A stretch of 5,981 bases of DNA, taken from assembly GCA_017419465.1 (NCBI GenBank), contig JAFOLE010000256.1:1-5981 (forward strand). Direction: 5' to 3'. Origin of the DNA: Solobacterium sp. (GTDB lineage Bacteria > Bacillota_I > Bacilli_A > Erysipelotrichales > Erysipelotrichaceae). The translations under genes were made by a program, and so were the position numbers. Within the stretch, counting starts at the first letter, position 1. Every line of letters starts with the position of its first letter. The notes below the pieces were generated by a model, which was not told where the DNA came from, made no database searches, and saw only the letters and a program-made list of their open reading frames with translations. Below are positions 1 through 5,966 of this stretch, piece by piece.

Positions 1-614
1 AGTTCCTTGATTTCATCCGTCGTCTTGTTTTCGGTAATGACTCCGTCAACGGAATGAATGATATCGCCGGCCTGCACGCCCGCCTTCTCTGCCGGGGAAT
101 CCCGGAAGACACGGGTAATGAGCTGAAGACCGTTTTCAAGATTGGTGAACTGCACGCCGATACCGACAAAGTCCCGGTTGATTCCCTGCGTGAATTCCAT
201 GATTTCTTCCGCGGACATGTATGCGGTGTGCGGGTCTTCTTCGTTTGTCGTCATCCCGACCAGTGCCTGGTCGACAAGACGTGTATCAATATCCTCAATG
301 GAATCTGCGAAGTACCAGTAACGCCGCATGACGCCCATGACATTGGAAATCTTCTCGCTGGATTTCGCCTGTGTGACCGCAGTCACGCCATGGCGGACGT
401 CATTGAAGAACGGAATCGGCCGGAAGCTTCCAAGCAGCCAGCCAAGCAGAAGCGCAAGCACGCTGAAAGCCACAAGCAGGATGCGCAGCCGGCGCGAAGA
501 GCGCTTCAGCTGCTGATTCTGCTCATTCAGTTCATCTTCATACTGAAAGCGTTCCACGGGAATCCCGTGGCTCACTTCCAGTCCGTCGTTTTCTTCTGAT
601 ACGTTTCGTGTCAT
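1..614 (-). CDS. ctpA: S41-family C-terminal processing protease (CtpA-like), N-terminal part, truncated by window edge
   Basis: The gene starts at ATG 614 and stays open to position 1, giving 204 complete codons. Residues 1-43 are a polar, presumably cytoplasmic tail. Residues 44-64 form a single membrane anchor (ILLVAFSVLALLLGWLLG core). The part after it would lie outside the membrane. The S41 N-terminal region includes the family-typical DPHTAYMSAEE (127-137). A PDZ domain begins near 147 (FVGIGVQF, then SPAEKAGVQAGDIIHSVDG at 173-191). The Ser/Lys catalytic pair of S41 proteases lies beyond the window, so activity cannot be judged. Family members cut or degrade exported proteins from their C-terminal side. 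The start lies 11 bases after the stop of the M23 gene. Its best ribosome site, GGAGG (630-634), overlaps the end of that gene and sits 15 bases from the ATG, which is rather long, so coupling to upstream translation is likely. No better in-frame start was seen. The family call is firm; ctpA versus ctpB naming is not. Confidence 0.93.
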   Translation of the reverse strand, partial: MTRNVSEENDGLEVSHGIPVERFQYEDELNEQNQQLKRSSRRLRILLVAFSVLALLLGWLLGSFRPIPFFNDVRHGVTAVTQAKSSEKISNVMGVMRRYWYFADSIEDIDTRLVDQALVGMTTNEEDPHTAYMSAEEIMEFTQGINRDFVGIGVQFTNLENGLQLITRVFRDSPAEKAGVQAGDIIHSVDGVITENKTTDEIKE

Positions 615-625
615 GAAATTGCTTA

Positions 626-2134
626 TTATCCTCCGAACAGAGATTCCGGCTTCACACGGCACGGTGCACTCGCGCCGTTCTCACACAGTCTGGACAGGCC
701 GGCACTTCCCCAGCCGCATCCGAACGCAAGATCGCCATCCCAGGTTTTTGCATAGTTTGTAAAGTTCTCAGCCGGGCCGAGATAGAACACTTCGATATGG
801 CAGTGCGGTCCGGAACTGTTTCCGGTGGAACCGACAAGACCGATCTGCTGGCCGGCCATAATGATGGTTCCCTTTGCGACAACCGATCCCTGCAGCATAT
901 GTAAATATTTGACCGCGTACAGGCCGCCGTTGATCTTTGTCAGAAGGTAGGCCTGGTTTCCGCCGCCCCAGGAGCCGCCGATATTGGCACCGCATCCGTT
1001 GCCAAGACCGCCGGACGAGCATCCGTCTGCGGAATGCAGGATGACGCCGTTACCGACCGCGACAACACGCGAACCGGCCGGGCCGGAGAAGTCTCCGCCA
1101 AGGTGTACACCGCCGCTGGCATAGTGCCAGGTACCGGCATACGGATTGATGTGAACGGACGGCACCGGATAGGTCCATCCAGCAGTCGCCACGACTTCAT
1201 TGAGCTTTTCGGAAATGCTCTCCATGAGTTTCTGGATCTCTTCGATTTCCGCCGCATAACGGTTGCCTTCCGCTTCGAGGTCGGCACTCCGCTGCTGGTA
1301 TTCCTGTTCAATGACCTGCGCCTGATACATCAGGGACAGATATTCATTCTGTTTTTCGACAACTTCGTCTTTCCGCTTCTGGAGAAGTTCCTTCTCCGCT
1401 TCCACTTCTGCCTTGTCCTTGTTGAGCTGTTCGATCAGATCCGCAAGGTCTTCCATGACCTTGGTGTCATAGGCGGTGATGTCCGAAAGACCGTTGGCGA
1501 TACGGACAAAGTCTTCAAAGGTGCTGGCACCCATGAGAATATCGAGATACTGGTTCAGCCGCATCGTGCGCTGCTGAATGACCATGCGTGCCTTGATCTT
1601 TTCCTGGGCGGCATCGATCTGGGCCTGATTCTCTTCGATCCGTTTTGTCAGATCCTCGATCTTCTTTTCACTGACCGCAATCTGACCGTTGATGTCCGCG
1701 ATTTCGGTATTCAGGGACGCTGCCTGCGCCTGGTATTCCGCAACCTTTGCGGCATAGTAAAGAATGTCTGCCTTGATTGCCTCACGCTGGCTTTCAATCT
1801 CCTTGATTTTCTCATTCAGGCTGGCTGTGGAGTTGGACTTGGTCTGGATATAGGCCATACACTGGCTCTTCTGCGCCTGTGTAAGCTCATTCGGACCGGT
1901 ACAGAGATTTGTCCAGTACTCATCGTCCGAGTAGTCTTCCTCCCCGGAAGATGAAGGGGCTTCAGTCTCCTCCGATTCCCTGGTTTCTTCCGATTCCTTG
2001 GTTTCCTCGGTTTTCGTGGTCTCGGCGGTGGTTTCTCCGTCTTCCTTTTCCCCGTTTCCCTCGGCATGAACCGGTGAGAGCACCGATACGGACAGCAGCA
2101 CAGCGATGAGCAGTTTTCGCAGCTGTCTGCTCAT
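626..2134 (-). CDS. Exported coiled-coil M23 (LytM) peptidase, EnvC-like, probable FtsEX-controlled murein hydrolase
   Basis: The protein has 502 residues. Residues 1-24 are a signal peptide with likely cleavage after VHA. An acidic Glu/Thr/Ser linker follows (about 25-71) with a tandem hexapeptide EETKES/EETRES. Two long helical coiled-coil stretches lie at about 103-190 and 222-316, joined by a turn (YLDILMGASTFEDFVRIANG) like that of EnvC, CwlO and PcsB. The M23 domain spans about 320-455. Visible active-site residues are H344 and D348 (HLGGD), H412 (YLH) and H444/H446 (HCH). By analogy with LytM, zinc ligands are H344, D348 and H446, with H412 and H444 catalytic. All are present, unlike degenerate E. 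coli EnvC, so peptide cross-link cleavage is expected. The domain carries a Gly/Cys-rich insertion (371-393) and a Cys-containing tail. Start choice: ATG 2134 has GAGGTGG (2143-2149) at 8 bases and overlaps the ftsX stop as TGATG. The upstream GTG at 2146 falls inside that ribosome site. Control by FtsEX is inferred from adjacency. Confidence 0.93.
   Translation of the reverse strand: MSRQLRKLLIAVLLSVSVLSPVHAEGNGEKEDGETTAETTKTEETKESEETRESEETEAPSSSGEEDYSDDEYWTNLCTGPNELTQAQKSQCMAYIQTKSNSTASLNEKIKEIESQREAIKADILYYAAKVAEYQAQAASLNTEIADINGQIAVSEKKIEDLTKRIEENQAQIDAAQEKIKARMVIQQRTMRLNQYLDILMGASTFEDFVRIANGLSDITAYDTKVMEDLADLIEQLNKDKAEVEAEKELLQKRKDEVVEKQNEYLSLMYQAQVIEQEYQQRSADLEAEGNRYAAEIEEIQKLMESISEKLNEVVATAGWTYPVPSVHINPYAGTWHYASGGVHLGGDFSGPAGSRVVAVGNGVILHSADGCSSGGLGNGCGANIGGSWGGGNQAYLLTKINGGLYAVKYLHMLQGSVVAKGTIIMAGQQIGLVGSTGNSSGPHCHIEVFYLGPAENFTNYAKTWDGDLAFGCGWGSAGLSRLCENGASAPCRVKPESLFGG
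1971..2006 (-). repeat. 18-bp tandem repeat (two copies) encoding an acidic hexapeptide repeat
   Basis: Copies at 1971-1988 and 1989-2006 match at 16 of 18 bases, and a more degenerate third unit follows at 2007-2024. On the coding (minus) strand they encode EETKES and EETRES, then a partial EETE, in the linker behind the signal peptide of the M23 peptidase. The unit is a multiple of three, so copy-number change would keep the frame. Confidence 0.8.
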
Positions 2135-3039
2135 CAGCGTTTCCACCTCAGATACTTACCGACGGAGAAGAACGATCCAAGCAGACCGACCACCACGCCG
2201 ATGGCGAGCAGAATCGCACACGCGGTCGGCAGGAACTGTTCGGGCGGGATCAGGCTGAACATTCTGGAAATCAGATAGCCGCCGGTAAACTTATATACCG
2301 AGCGGTACATGTAATACGTCAGAATAATGGGCGGAATTGCGCCGAGTGCACCGATGATCACACCCTCCACCACAAACGGAGAGCGGATGAATCCGTTGCG
2401 TGCACCGACATTCCGCATGATCGCAATTTCATCAGCCCGTGCCATGATCGTAAGCTTGATCGTGTTGGCAATCAGGAAGATGGCAAGAATGGACAGCGCC
2501 AGGGCAAGCAGACCGCCGCCGGTGCGGATCGATTCCAGCATGTTCACAAGCTGAATCGCAGATGCGCCGCCGAAGTTGACGGACTCAATGCCTTCAATCC
2601 CCTTGATGGACTCCGCCACCGACTGCAGATTACTGCCGTCACGGACGGTGACGTAGAACGCGTCATGCATGGGGTTATCCTCTTCGAACGGACGGAACGC
2701 TTCCTTTGTGCGCTCATCCGTAAAGGAATTGAGATAGTACTGGAACTCCTCTGCCTTGCTGGAGAAGGTGACCTTGTCAACGCCGTCAATCGCCTGAATG
2801 GCAAGGCTGATGCGGTCTTCATTCTCAGCGGATTCGTAATCATATCCAACCGTTGCGGAAATCTGAACGGACTGTTCGATTCCCTTCGTAAAACGGCTGA
2901 CATTCATGGTGAAAATCAGAAACAGGCTGATGATAATCAGCGTAATCGTAACGGCGGAACCGGACTGAAGCGACATGGCACCGTGCCGGAACACCCCGAG
3001 AAAGCCTTCTTTAATCGGTCTCCAGATTCTACTGATCAT
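2134..3039 (-). CDS. ftsX: Cell division ABC transporter permease-like protein FtsX
   Basis: FtsX is the membrane half of FtsEX, which passes ATP-driven changes in FtsE to a cell-wall hydrolase outside. The 301-residue protein has a short cytoplasmic N-terminus (EGFLGVFRHGAMSLQS), TM1 at about 29-46 and an external domain at about 47-172. TM2 lies at about 176-199, then the cytoplasmic signature RADEIAIMRNVGARNGFIRSP (about 201-221) typical of FtsX. TM3 (about 222-246) and TM4 (about 270-293) follow. Length and order fit the family. Start choice: the strong AAGGAGG (3051-3057) is only 2 bases from an ATG at 3048 but 11 bases from the ATG at 3039, so 3039 is preferred. The longer form would add three residues. 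The gene overlaps the ftsE end by 11 bases and shares one base with the M23 gene (TGATG), so translation is probably coupled along the operon. Family identity is secure; the exact start is less so. Confidence 0.95.
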   Translation of the reverse strand: MISRIWRPIKEGFLGVFRHGAMSLQSGSAVTITLIIISLFLIFTMNVSRFTKGIEQSVQISATVGYDYESAENEDRISLAIQAIDGVDKVTFSSKAEEFQYYLNSFTDERTKEAFRPFEEDNPMHDAFYVTVRDGSNLQSVAESIKGIEGIESVNFGGASAIQLVNMLESIRTGGGLLALALSILAIFLIANTIKLTIMARADEIAIMRNVGARNGFIRSPFVVEGVIIGALGAIPPIILTYYMYRSVYKFTGGYLISRMFSLIPPEQFLPTACAILLAIGVVVGLLGSFFSVGKYLRWKR

Positions 3040-3721
3040 GCTGGACATAACCTCCTTCTTTCAGGTCGGCAACGATATGGCCGTGCTCAAGCACAATGGT
3101 GCGTTTGCGGTGCTTGTTTACGATCGTCAGGTCATGCGTGACCATCAGGATCGTCGTACCGTATTCCCGGTTGATCTTGTCAAGCAGCGCCATGATTTCA
3201 TCCGACATGGACGGGTCAAGGTTGCCGGTCGGCTCGTCCGCAATCAGAACCTTCGGACGGTTGGCAATCGCACGGGCAATCGCAACACGCTGCTGCTGGC
3301 CGCCGGAAAGCTCACGCGGAAAACTGTTGCCCTTCTCATCCAGACCGACGAGGTTCATGACTTCACGCACACGGCGGCGGATCAGCGACTTGGGAAGATT
3401 GATGACTTCCAGCGCATAGGCAATGTTTTCGAATACCGTCTTGGACGGCAGAAGCTTGAAGTCCTGGAATACGACGCCGATATTGCGGCGGTAAACCGGA
3501 ACCTTGGAATGCCGGAGCTTTCCGACATCGATACCGACAACGGAAACCTTTCCCTTGGTCGGGATCTCCTCGCCGTCAAGCAGCTTGATCAGCGTGGATT
3601 TACCGGAGCCGGTCGGACCGATGATATATACAAACTCTCCCTGTTCGACAGAGAGGTTGATATCATAAAGCGCGTTGACGCCGTTTTTATACTTTTTATA
3701 GACGTGACTGCATTCAATCAT
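3029..3721 (-). CDS. ftsE: Cell division ATP-binding protein FtsE
   Basis: FtsE is the cytoplasmic ABC ATPase that pairs with FtsX. It does not transport, but uses ATP binding and hydrolysis to control a periplasmic or extracellular murein hydrolase. The 230-residue protein shows every ABC motif: Walker A GPTGSGKST (35-43), Q-loop Q86 in VVFQDFKLL, signature LSGGQQQR (138-145), Walker B VLIADEP (158-164), NLD D-loop (167-169) and switch histidine H196. The VFQDFKLLP context and short length are typical of FtsE as opposed to transporter ATPases. Start choice: ATG 3721 has GAGGAGGG (3727-3734) with 5 bases between. A TTG at 3742 in frame would lie upstream of that site and is unlikely. It is first in the operon, behind a good promoter at 3810-3838, with a leader of roughly 80 bases. 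Its stop lies inside the start of ftsX, so synthesis of the two partners is likely coupled. Confidence 0.97.
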   Translation of the reverse strand: MIECSHVYKKYKNGVNALYDINLSVEQGEFVYIIGPTGSGKSTLIKLLDGEEIPTKGKVSVVGIDVGKLRHSKVPVYRRNIGVVFQDFKLLPSKTVFENIAYALEVINLPKSLIRRRVREVMNLVGLDEKGNSFPRELSGGQQQRVAIARAIANRPKVLIADEPTGNLDPSMSDEIMALLDKINREYGTTILMVTHDLTIVNKHRKRTIVLEHGHIVADLKEGGYVQHDQ

Positions 3722-3809
3722 CTGAACCCTCCTCAGAAACAATGTTCTCTATCTGAAGTGATGTGCCGGCAGGCAATTATGAAAAGGCCGCTCTGCCGCA
3801 ATCTTATAT

Positions 3810-3838
3810 ATTATAAAGTAAGGCAGGTTCTTTTCCAA
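3810..3838 (-). promoter_or_regulatory. Sigma-A-type promoter for the ftsE-ftsX-M23-ctpA operon
   Basis: On the minus strand, TTGGAA (3833-3838; 4 of 6 matches to TTGACA) is followed by exactly 17 bases and then a perfect TATAAT (3810-3815). Transcription would start near 3803, leaving a leader of about 80 bases before ftsE. The -35 box lies in the loop, and the spacer runs through one arm, of the hairpin at 3820-3858 that ends the upstream yitT-like gene. Assigned by motif only. Confidence 0.7.
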
Positions 3839-3858
3839 GCAATACCGGAACCTGCCTT
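3820..3858 (-). terminator. Hairpin terminator downstream of the yitT-like gene
   Basis: The arms AAGGCAGGTTC (3820-3830) and GAACCTGCCTT (3848-3858) are perfectly complementary over 11 bases around a 17-base loop. The hairpin starts 15 bases after the yitT-like stop. On the minus strand the stem is followed by a broken T-rich stretch (TTACTTTATAAT, counting the arm's TT). On the plus strand it ends in TTTT, so it may also stop transcripts coming the other way. The long loop and interrupted T-run make efficiency uncertain. Confidence 0.7.
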
Positions 3859-3873
3859 TTGACGTACAGAATG

Positions 3874-4758
3874 TCAGATACGGAAGGTAAATCCTTCCCC
3901 GTGCATATCCGTCGCATCCGTGGTGATCACAAATGCGGCCGGGTCGTGCCGGTTTACGATTTCCAGCAGACTCGGATACTGTTTCTGGTTCACGACACAG
4001 AGTACAACCTTCCGGTCCTTCCTTGACCAGCCGCCCTGTCCTTCCATGAGGGTGACGCCGCGGTTGAGTTCTGCCTGAATCTCCGCCACGATGACTTCCC
4101 ACTGGTCGGAGATGATCTGGACGCTCTTTGCGACCGAACCTTCACCGATGGACAGCACCCGGTTGATCGCATAACTTGTGACAAATACGGAAATCAGACC
4201 GACAAGCACCGCCTCAACGCCATAGGCAAAGTAGCCGAGCAGTACGGTCAGACCGTCAATGATCAGTACGAGCAGGGATACACGAATCCCGGTCAGTTTG
4301 TTTATGACCAGCGGCGGAACATCCATTCCGCCGGTGCTTGCGCCGGCACGCATGACCATGCCCACCCCGATGCCGCCGAGCAGTCCTCCGTAAAACGAAG
4401 CCAGCAGCGGTTCAATCTGCGGAATCACCAGCGTTTTTGCGAGGATACTGTTGAATACCGGGTACAGCAGCGAGGAAAAGACGGTCGTAATAAAGAATTC
4501 CTTTCCGAGGATCACCGATCCGATCACCAGCATCGCCAGGGTAAGGATGTTTGCGGACAGGGTTTTGTCCAGATGGGTAAACGGCTGAAGGGCAACCGCA
4601 ATACCGGCGACACCGCCGGAAAGAATATCAAAGGGAATAATAAACATCTGTACGGAAACGCACAGAAGAAAGGTACCGGCCACGATCAGGGCCGCTTTTT
4701 TCGTCTGTTTCATGAGGTTGGGTGTTCTGTTCTCCATGGTTGTCATTGCATGCCGCAT
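3874..4758 (-). CDS. YitT/YvjA-family membrane protein (YitT membrane domain plus DUF2179)
   Basis: This is a 294-residue integral membrane protein of the YitT family (UPF0750, as in B. subtilis YitT and YvjA), whose biochemical role is not established. About five to six membrane segments lie between residues 20 and 205. Family landmarks are IPFDILSGGVAGIA (41-54) and the GASTGGMD motif (139-146). The C-terminal DUF2179 domain (about 209-292) is soluble and shows ELNRGVTLMEGQGGWS (230-245), VNQKQYPSLLEIVNRHDPAAFV (about 256-277) and a GEGF near the end. Start choice: ATG 4758 is preceded by GAAGTGAT, a degenerate match to an extended ribosome site, at a suitable distance. ATGs at 4746, 4737 and 4713 are alternatives. 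The last gives MKQTKKAALIV, which fits the usual family N-terminus but has no ribosome site. The gene is separated from ftsE by a terminator and promoter, so it is probably its own unit, though readthrough is possible. Confidence 0.92.
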   Translation of the reverse strand: MRHAMTTMENRTPNLMKQTKKAALIVAGTFLLCVSVQMFIIPFDILSGGVAGIAVALQPFTHLDKTLSANILTLAMLVIGSVILGKEFFITTVFSSLLYPVFNSILAKTLVIPQIEPLLASFYGGLLGGIGVGMVMRAGASTGGMDVPPLVINKLTGIRVSLLVLIIDGLTVLLGYFAYGVEAVLVGLISVFVTSYAINRVLSIGEGSVAKSVQIISDQWEVIVAEIQAELNRGVTLMEGQGGWSRKDRKVVLCVVNQKQYPSLLEIVNRHDPAAFVITTDATDMHGEGFTFRI

Positions 4759-4787
4759 TATATCACTTCGCCCTGCTTTCTATAAAC

Positions 4788-4802
4788 CCCGCTAGGAGCG
4801 GG
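4788..4802. other. Small hairpin in the divergent intergenic region
   Basis: CCCGCT, a 3-base AGG loop and AGCGGG form a perfect 6-base stem between the divergent yitT-like and vanZ-like genes. It lies 30 bases upstream of the yitT-like start. It could be part of a leader or a protein-binding site, or be chance. There is no gene upstream on either strand for it to terminate. Confidence 0.3.
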
Positions 4803-4829
4803 TGTGTATGCGTTTTTTGGAAAAAGGCG

Positions 4830-4835
4830 TATGAT
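4830..4835 (+). promoter_or_regulatory. Possible -10 box for the vanZ-like/prdX operon
   Basis: TATGAT matches TATAAT at 5 of 6 bases and would place the transcript start near 4842, just ahead of the ribosome site at 4850-4858. No convincing -35 box was found at 16 to 19 bases upstream, so this is a weak call resting on position and the -10 match only. Confidence 0.3.
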
Positions 4836-4865
4836 AACCGGTAATGCGGGGAGGTGATGTTTTTT

Positions 4866-5342
4866 ATGAAACCACGCAGACACTGGTGGGTGTGGATCAT
4901 TGTCGGTCTTTACATCTGGATGATCTTCCGCAATTCCCTGATGATAGCGGAGACGTCTTCCGCGCTCAGCGCAAAAGTCGCATACCGGCTGATTGCCGTT
5001 ATCAACCGATACGGATTCTATATTGATTTCTTTACGTTCCATCACTATGTGCGCAAGCTTGCGCACTTTGCGGAGTTTGCCGGACTCGGCTTTCTTGTCA
5101 CGATGGCAATGCATATCTGTCCGCTGTTCAAAAGCCGGTTTCTCAACTTTGTACTGTTTCTGATTGCCATTCCTGCAATCGATGAAACCATCCAGCGGTA
5201 TGTGGACGGCCGAAGCAGTCAGTACTTTGACATGGTGATCGACGGCGGCGGATTTCTGTTCGGCGGACTGGTCTGTTATATTCTGATTCTGATCATCAAG
5301 GATCTGTTATTCCGTAAAAACCGGCAGGAGAAAACCGCATGA
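4866..5342 (+). CDS. VanZ-like family membrane protein
   Basis: The 158-residue protein has four predicted membrane segments (about 7-21, 66-82, 92-105 and 128-146). It carries the VanZ-family polar motifs: RKLAH (63-67) with H67, DETIQRYVDGR (106-116), and two aspartates in the YFDMVID stretch (D122, D126). VanZ gives low-level teicoplanin resistance in the Tn1546 vancomycin cluster, but most chromosomal homologues have no proven role, so resistance should not be assumed here; no other van gene is present. Start choice: the site GGAGGTGAT (4850-4858) is a full match to the 16S rRNA tail and ends 7 bases before ATG 4866. A GTG at 4856 and ATG at 4857 lie inside it, so earlier starts are unlikely. 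It overlaps the next gene by four bases (ATGA). A cell-envelope role is plausible given the family, but its paired gene has a translation-quality role, so context does not help much. Confidence 0.9.
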   Translation: MKPRRHWWVWIIVGLYIWMIFRNSLMIAETSSALSAKVAYRLIAVINRYGFYIDFFTFHHYVRKLAHFAEFAGLGFLVTMAMHICPLFKSRFLNFVLFLIAIPAIDETIQRYVDGRSSQYFDMVIDGGGFLFGGLVCYILILIIKDLLFRKNRQEKTA

Positions 5343-5833
5343 ACAAAGAAGAAACGCTTGCGGTTCTGAACCGGAACGGAATTGAATTTGAACGCTTTGA
5401 ACATCCGGCCATCTTCAATATGGAAGAGGCATCGCACATCGATCTGCCCTGGCCGGAAGATGAAGCGAAGAATCTGTTTGTCCGGGATGACAAGAAACGG
5501 AATTATTATCTGATCACCGTCAAAGGCGACAAACGTGTAGATCTGAAACAGTTCCGGAAGGAACACAGCACCCGGGCCCTCTCCTTTGCGTCCGCGGAGG
5601 ATCTTCGCGCAAAGCTGAAACTGGATCCGGGATCGGTCACACCGCTCGGATTGCTTAACGACGAATCAGGAAGTGTGATCCTGTATCTGGATGCCGCGTT
5701 TCTGGAAGGAAACGCGATGATTGGTGTGCATCCCAACGACAATACCGCTACCGTGCATCTGAAAACAGACGATCTGATCCGTCTGTTGGAAAAACACGGT
5801 ACACAGGTAAATCTCATACCCATATCACAGTGA
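5339..5833 (+). CDS. prdX: Prolyl-tRNA editing protein, ProXp-ala/PrdX type (YbaK/EbsC domain)
   Basis: This is a free-standing trans-editing enzyme expected to hydrolyse alanine mischarged onto tRNA-Pro by prolyl-tRNA synthetase. It acts in the cytoplasm to prevent Pro-to-Ala errors. The 164 residues are essentially one YbaK-like domain, matching the usual length. Landmarks are FEHPAIFNMEEA (20-31), EAKNLFVRDDKK (42-53) with K44-N45 matching the conserved Lys-Asn of ProXp-ala, YLITVKGDKRVDLK (57-70), LSFASAEDL (81-89), GSVTPLGLLND (98-108) and the conserved HPNDNTATV (131-139). These fit ProXp-ala/PrdX better than the Cys-tRNA-Pro deacylase YbaK itself. Start choice: AGGAG (5326-5330) with 8 bases to ATG 5339, which overlaps the vanZ-like stop as ATGA, so the two are probably translated together. 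A hairpin terminator follows within 10 bases of the stop. Substrate is inferred from family motifs. Confidence 0.93.
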   Translation: MNKEETLAVLNRNGIEFERFEHPAIFNMEEASHIDLPWPEDEAKNLFVRDDKKRNYYLITVKGDKRVDLKQFRKEHSTRALSFASAEDLRAKLKLDPGSVTPLGLLNDESGSVILYLDAAFLEGNAMIGVHPNDNTATVHLKTDDLIRLLEKHGTQVNLIPISQ

Positions 5834-5840
5834 ATTGCAG

Positions 5841-5873
5841 GATTCCGGCAGACACCGGAATCTTTTCTATTCT
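5841..5873 (+). terminator. Intrinsic terminator of the vanZ-like/prdX operon
   Basis: GATTCCGG (5841-5848), a 6-base loop and CCGGAATC (5855-5862) make a perfect 8-base stem, followed at once by the T-rich tract TTTTCTATTCT. It begins 7 bases after the prdX stop codon. Both shape and position are textbook. Confidence 0.9.
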
Positions 5874-5877
5874 GAAA

Positions 5878-5966
5878 TCAGGAGCACACTGGTCCTGGTC
5901 ATAGTAGGAAGATAACCTTCATCAAACATATGATTAAGAGGTCAGGAGCACCAGTGGTTCCTGGCC
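5878..5966. repeat. Two imperfect direct copies of a hairpin-forming sequence, 64 bases apart
   Basis: Copy A (5878-5900) and copy B (5942-5966) both begin TCAGGAGCAC. They align over 23 positions with 21 identities and two single-base gaps. A short GTAGG follows each at a different distance. In both, CAGGA pairs with a downstream TCCTG. The 41 bases between (5901-5941) are AT-richer and hold no visible gene. No known RNA family or insertion-sequence end was recognised. The window ends 15 bases after copy B, so the array may continue. Confidence 0.6.
5940..5966 (+). other. Stable hairpin in copy B of the 3'-end repeat
   Basis: GGTCAGGA (5940-5947) pairs with TCCTGGCC (5959-5966) over 8 positions including one G-T. 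After a 2-base GC bulge an inner ACC/GGT stem closes a 3-base loop. It is followed by TTTCTGCT, too poor in T to be a confident terminator. It could be part of a structured RNA that continues outside the window, or a repeat-element arm. Confidence 0.45.

Noticed and set aside
54..599. Open frame of 181 codons on the plus strand
   Set aside because: It is antisense to ctpA, where the minus strand shows a membrane anchor, S41 motif and PDZ sequence in one continuous frame.
1034..1954. Open frame of 306 codons on the plus strand
   Set aside because: It lies wholly antisense to the M23 peptidase coiled coil. Its Leu/Phe-rich protein is what the reverse complement of Glu/Lys/Gln-rich codons gives. 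It has no family features.
2975..3862. Open frame of 295 codons on the plus strand
   Set aside because: It is antisense to ftsE and the ftsX start, whose protein motifs are unmistakable. The translated sequence resembles nothing and has no ribosome site of note.
4757..4762. Perfect TATAAT on the minus strand with TTTATA 18 bases upstream
   Set aside because: It overlaps the preferred start codon of the yitT-like gene, so it would require a later start with no ribosome site. Kept only as a possibility if transcripts show a later start.
4806..4833. GTATGCG and GCGTATG flanking an AT-rich core
   Set aside because: This is a mirror image, not an inverted or direct repeat, so it makes neither a hairpin nor a typical operator. 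Probably chance.
4866..5342. Vancomycin or teicoplanin resistance gene
   Set aside because: VanZ-like proteins are common chromosomal genes in Bacillota. No vanA, vanH, vanX, vanR or vanS homologue is present, so resistance is not supported.
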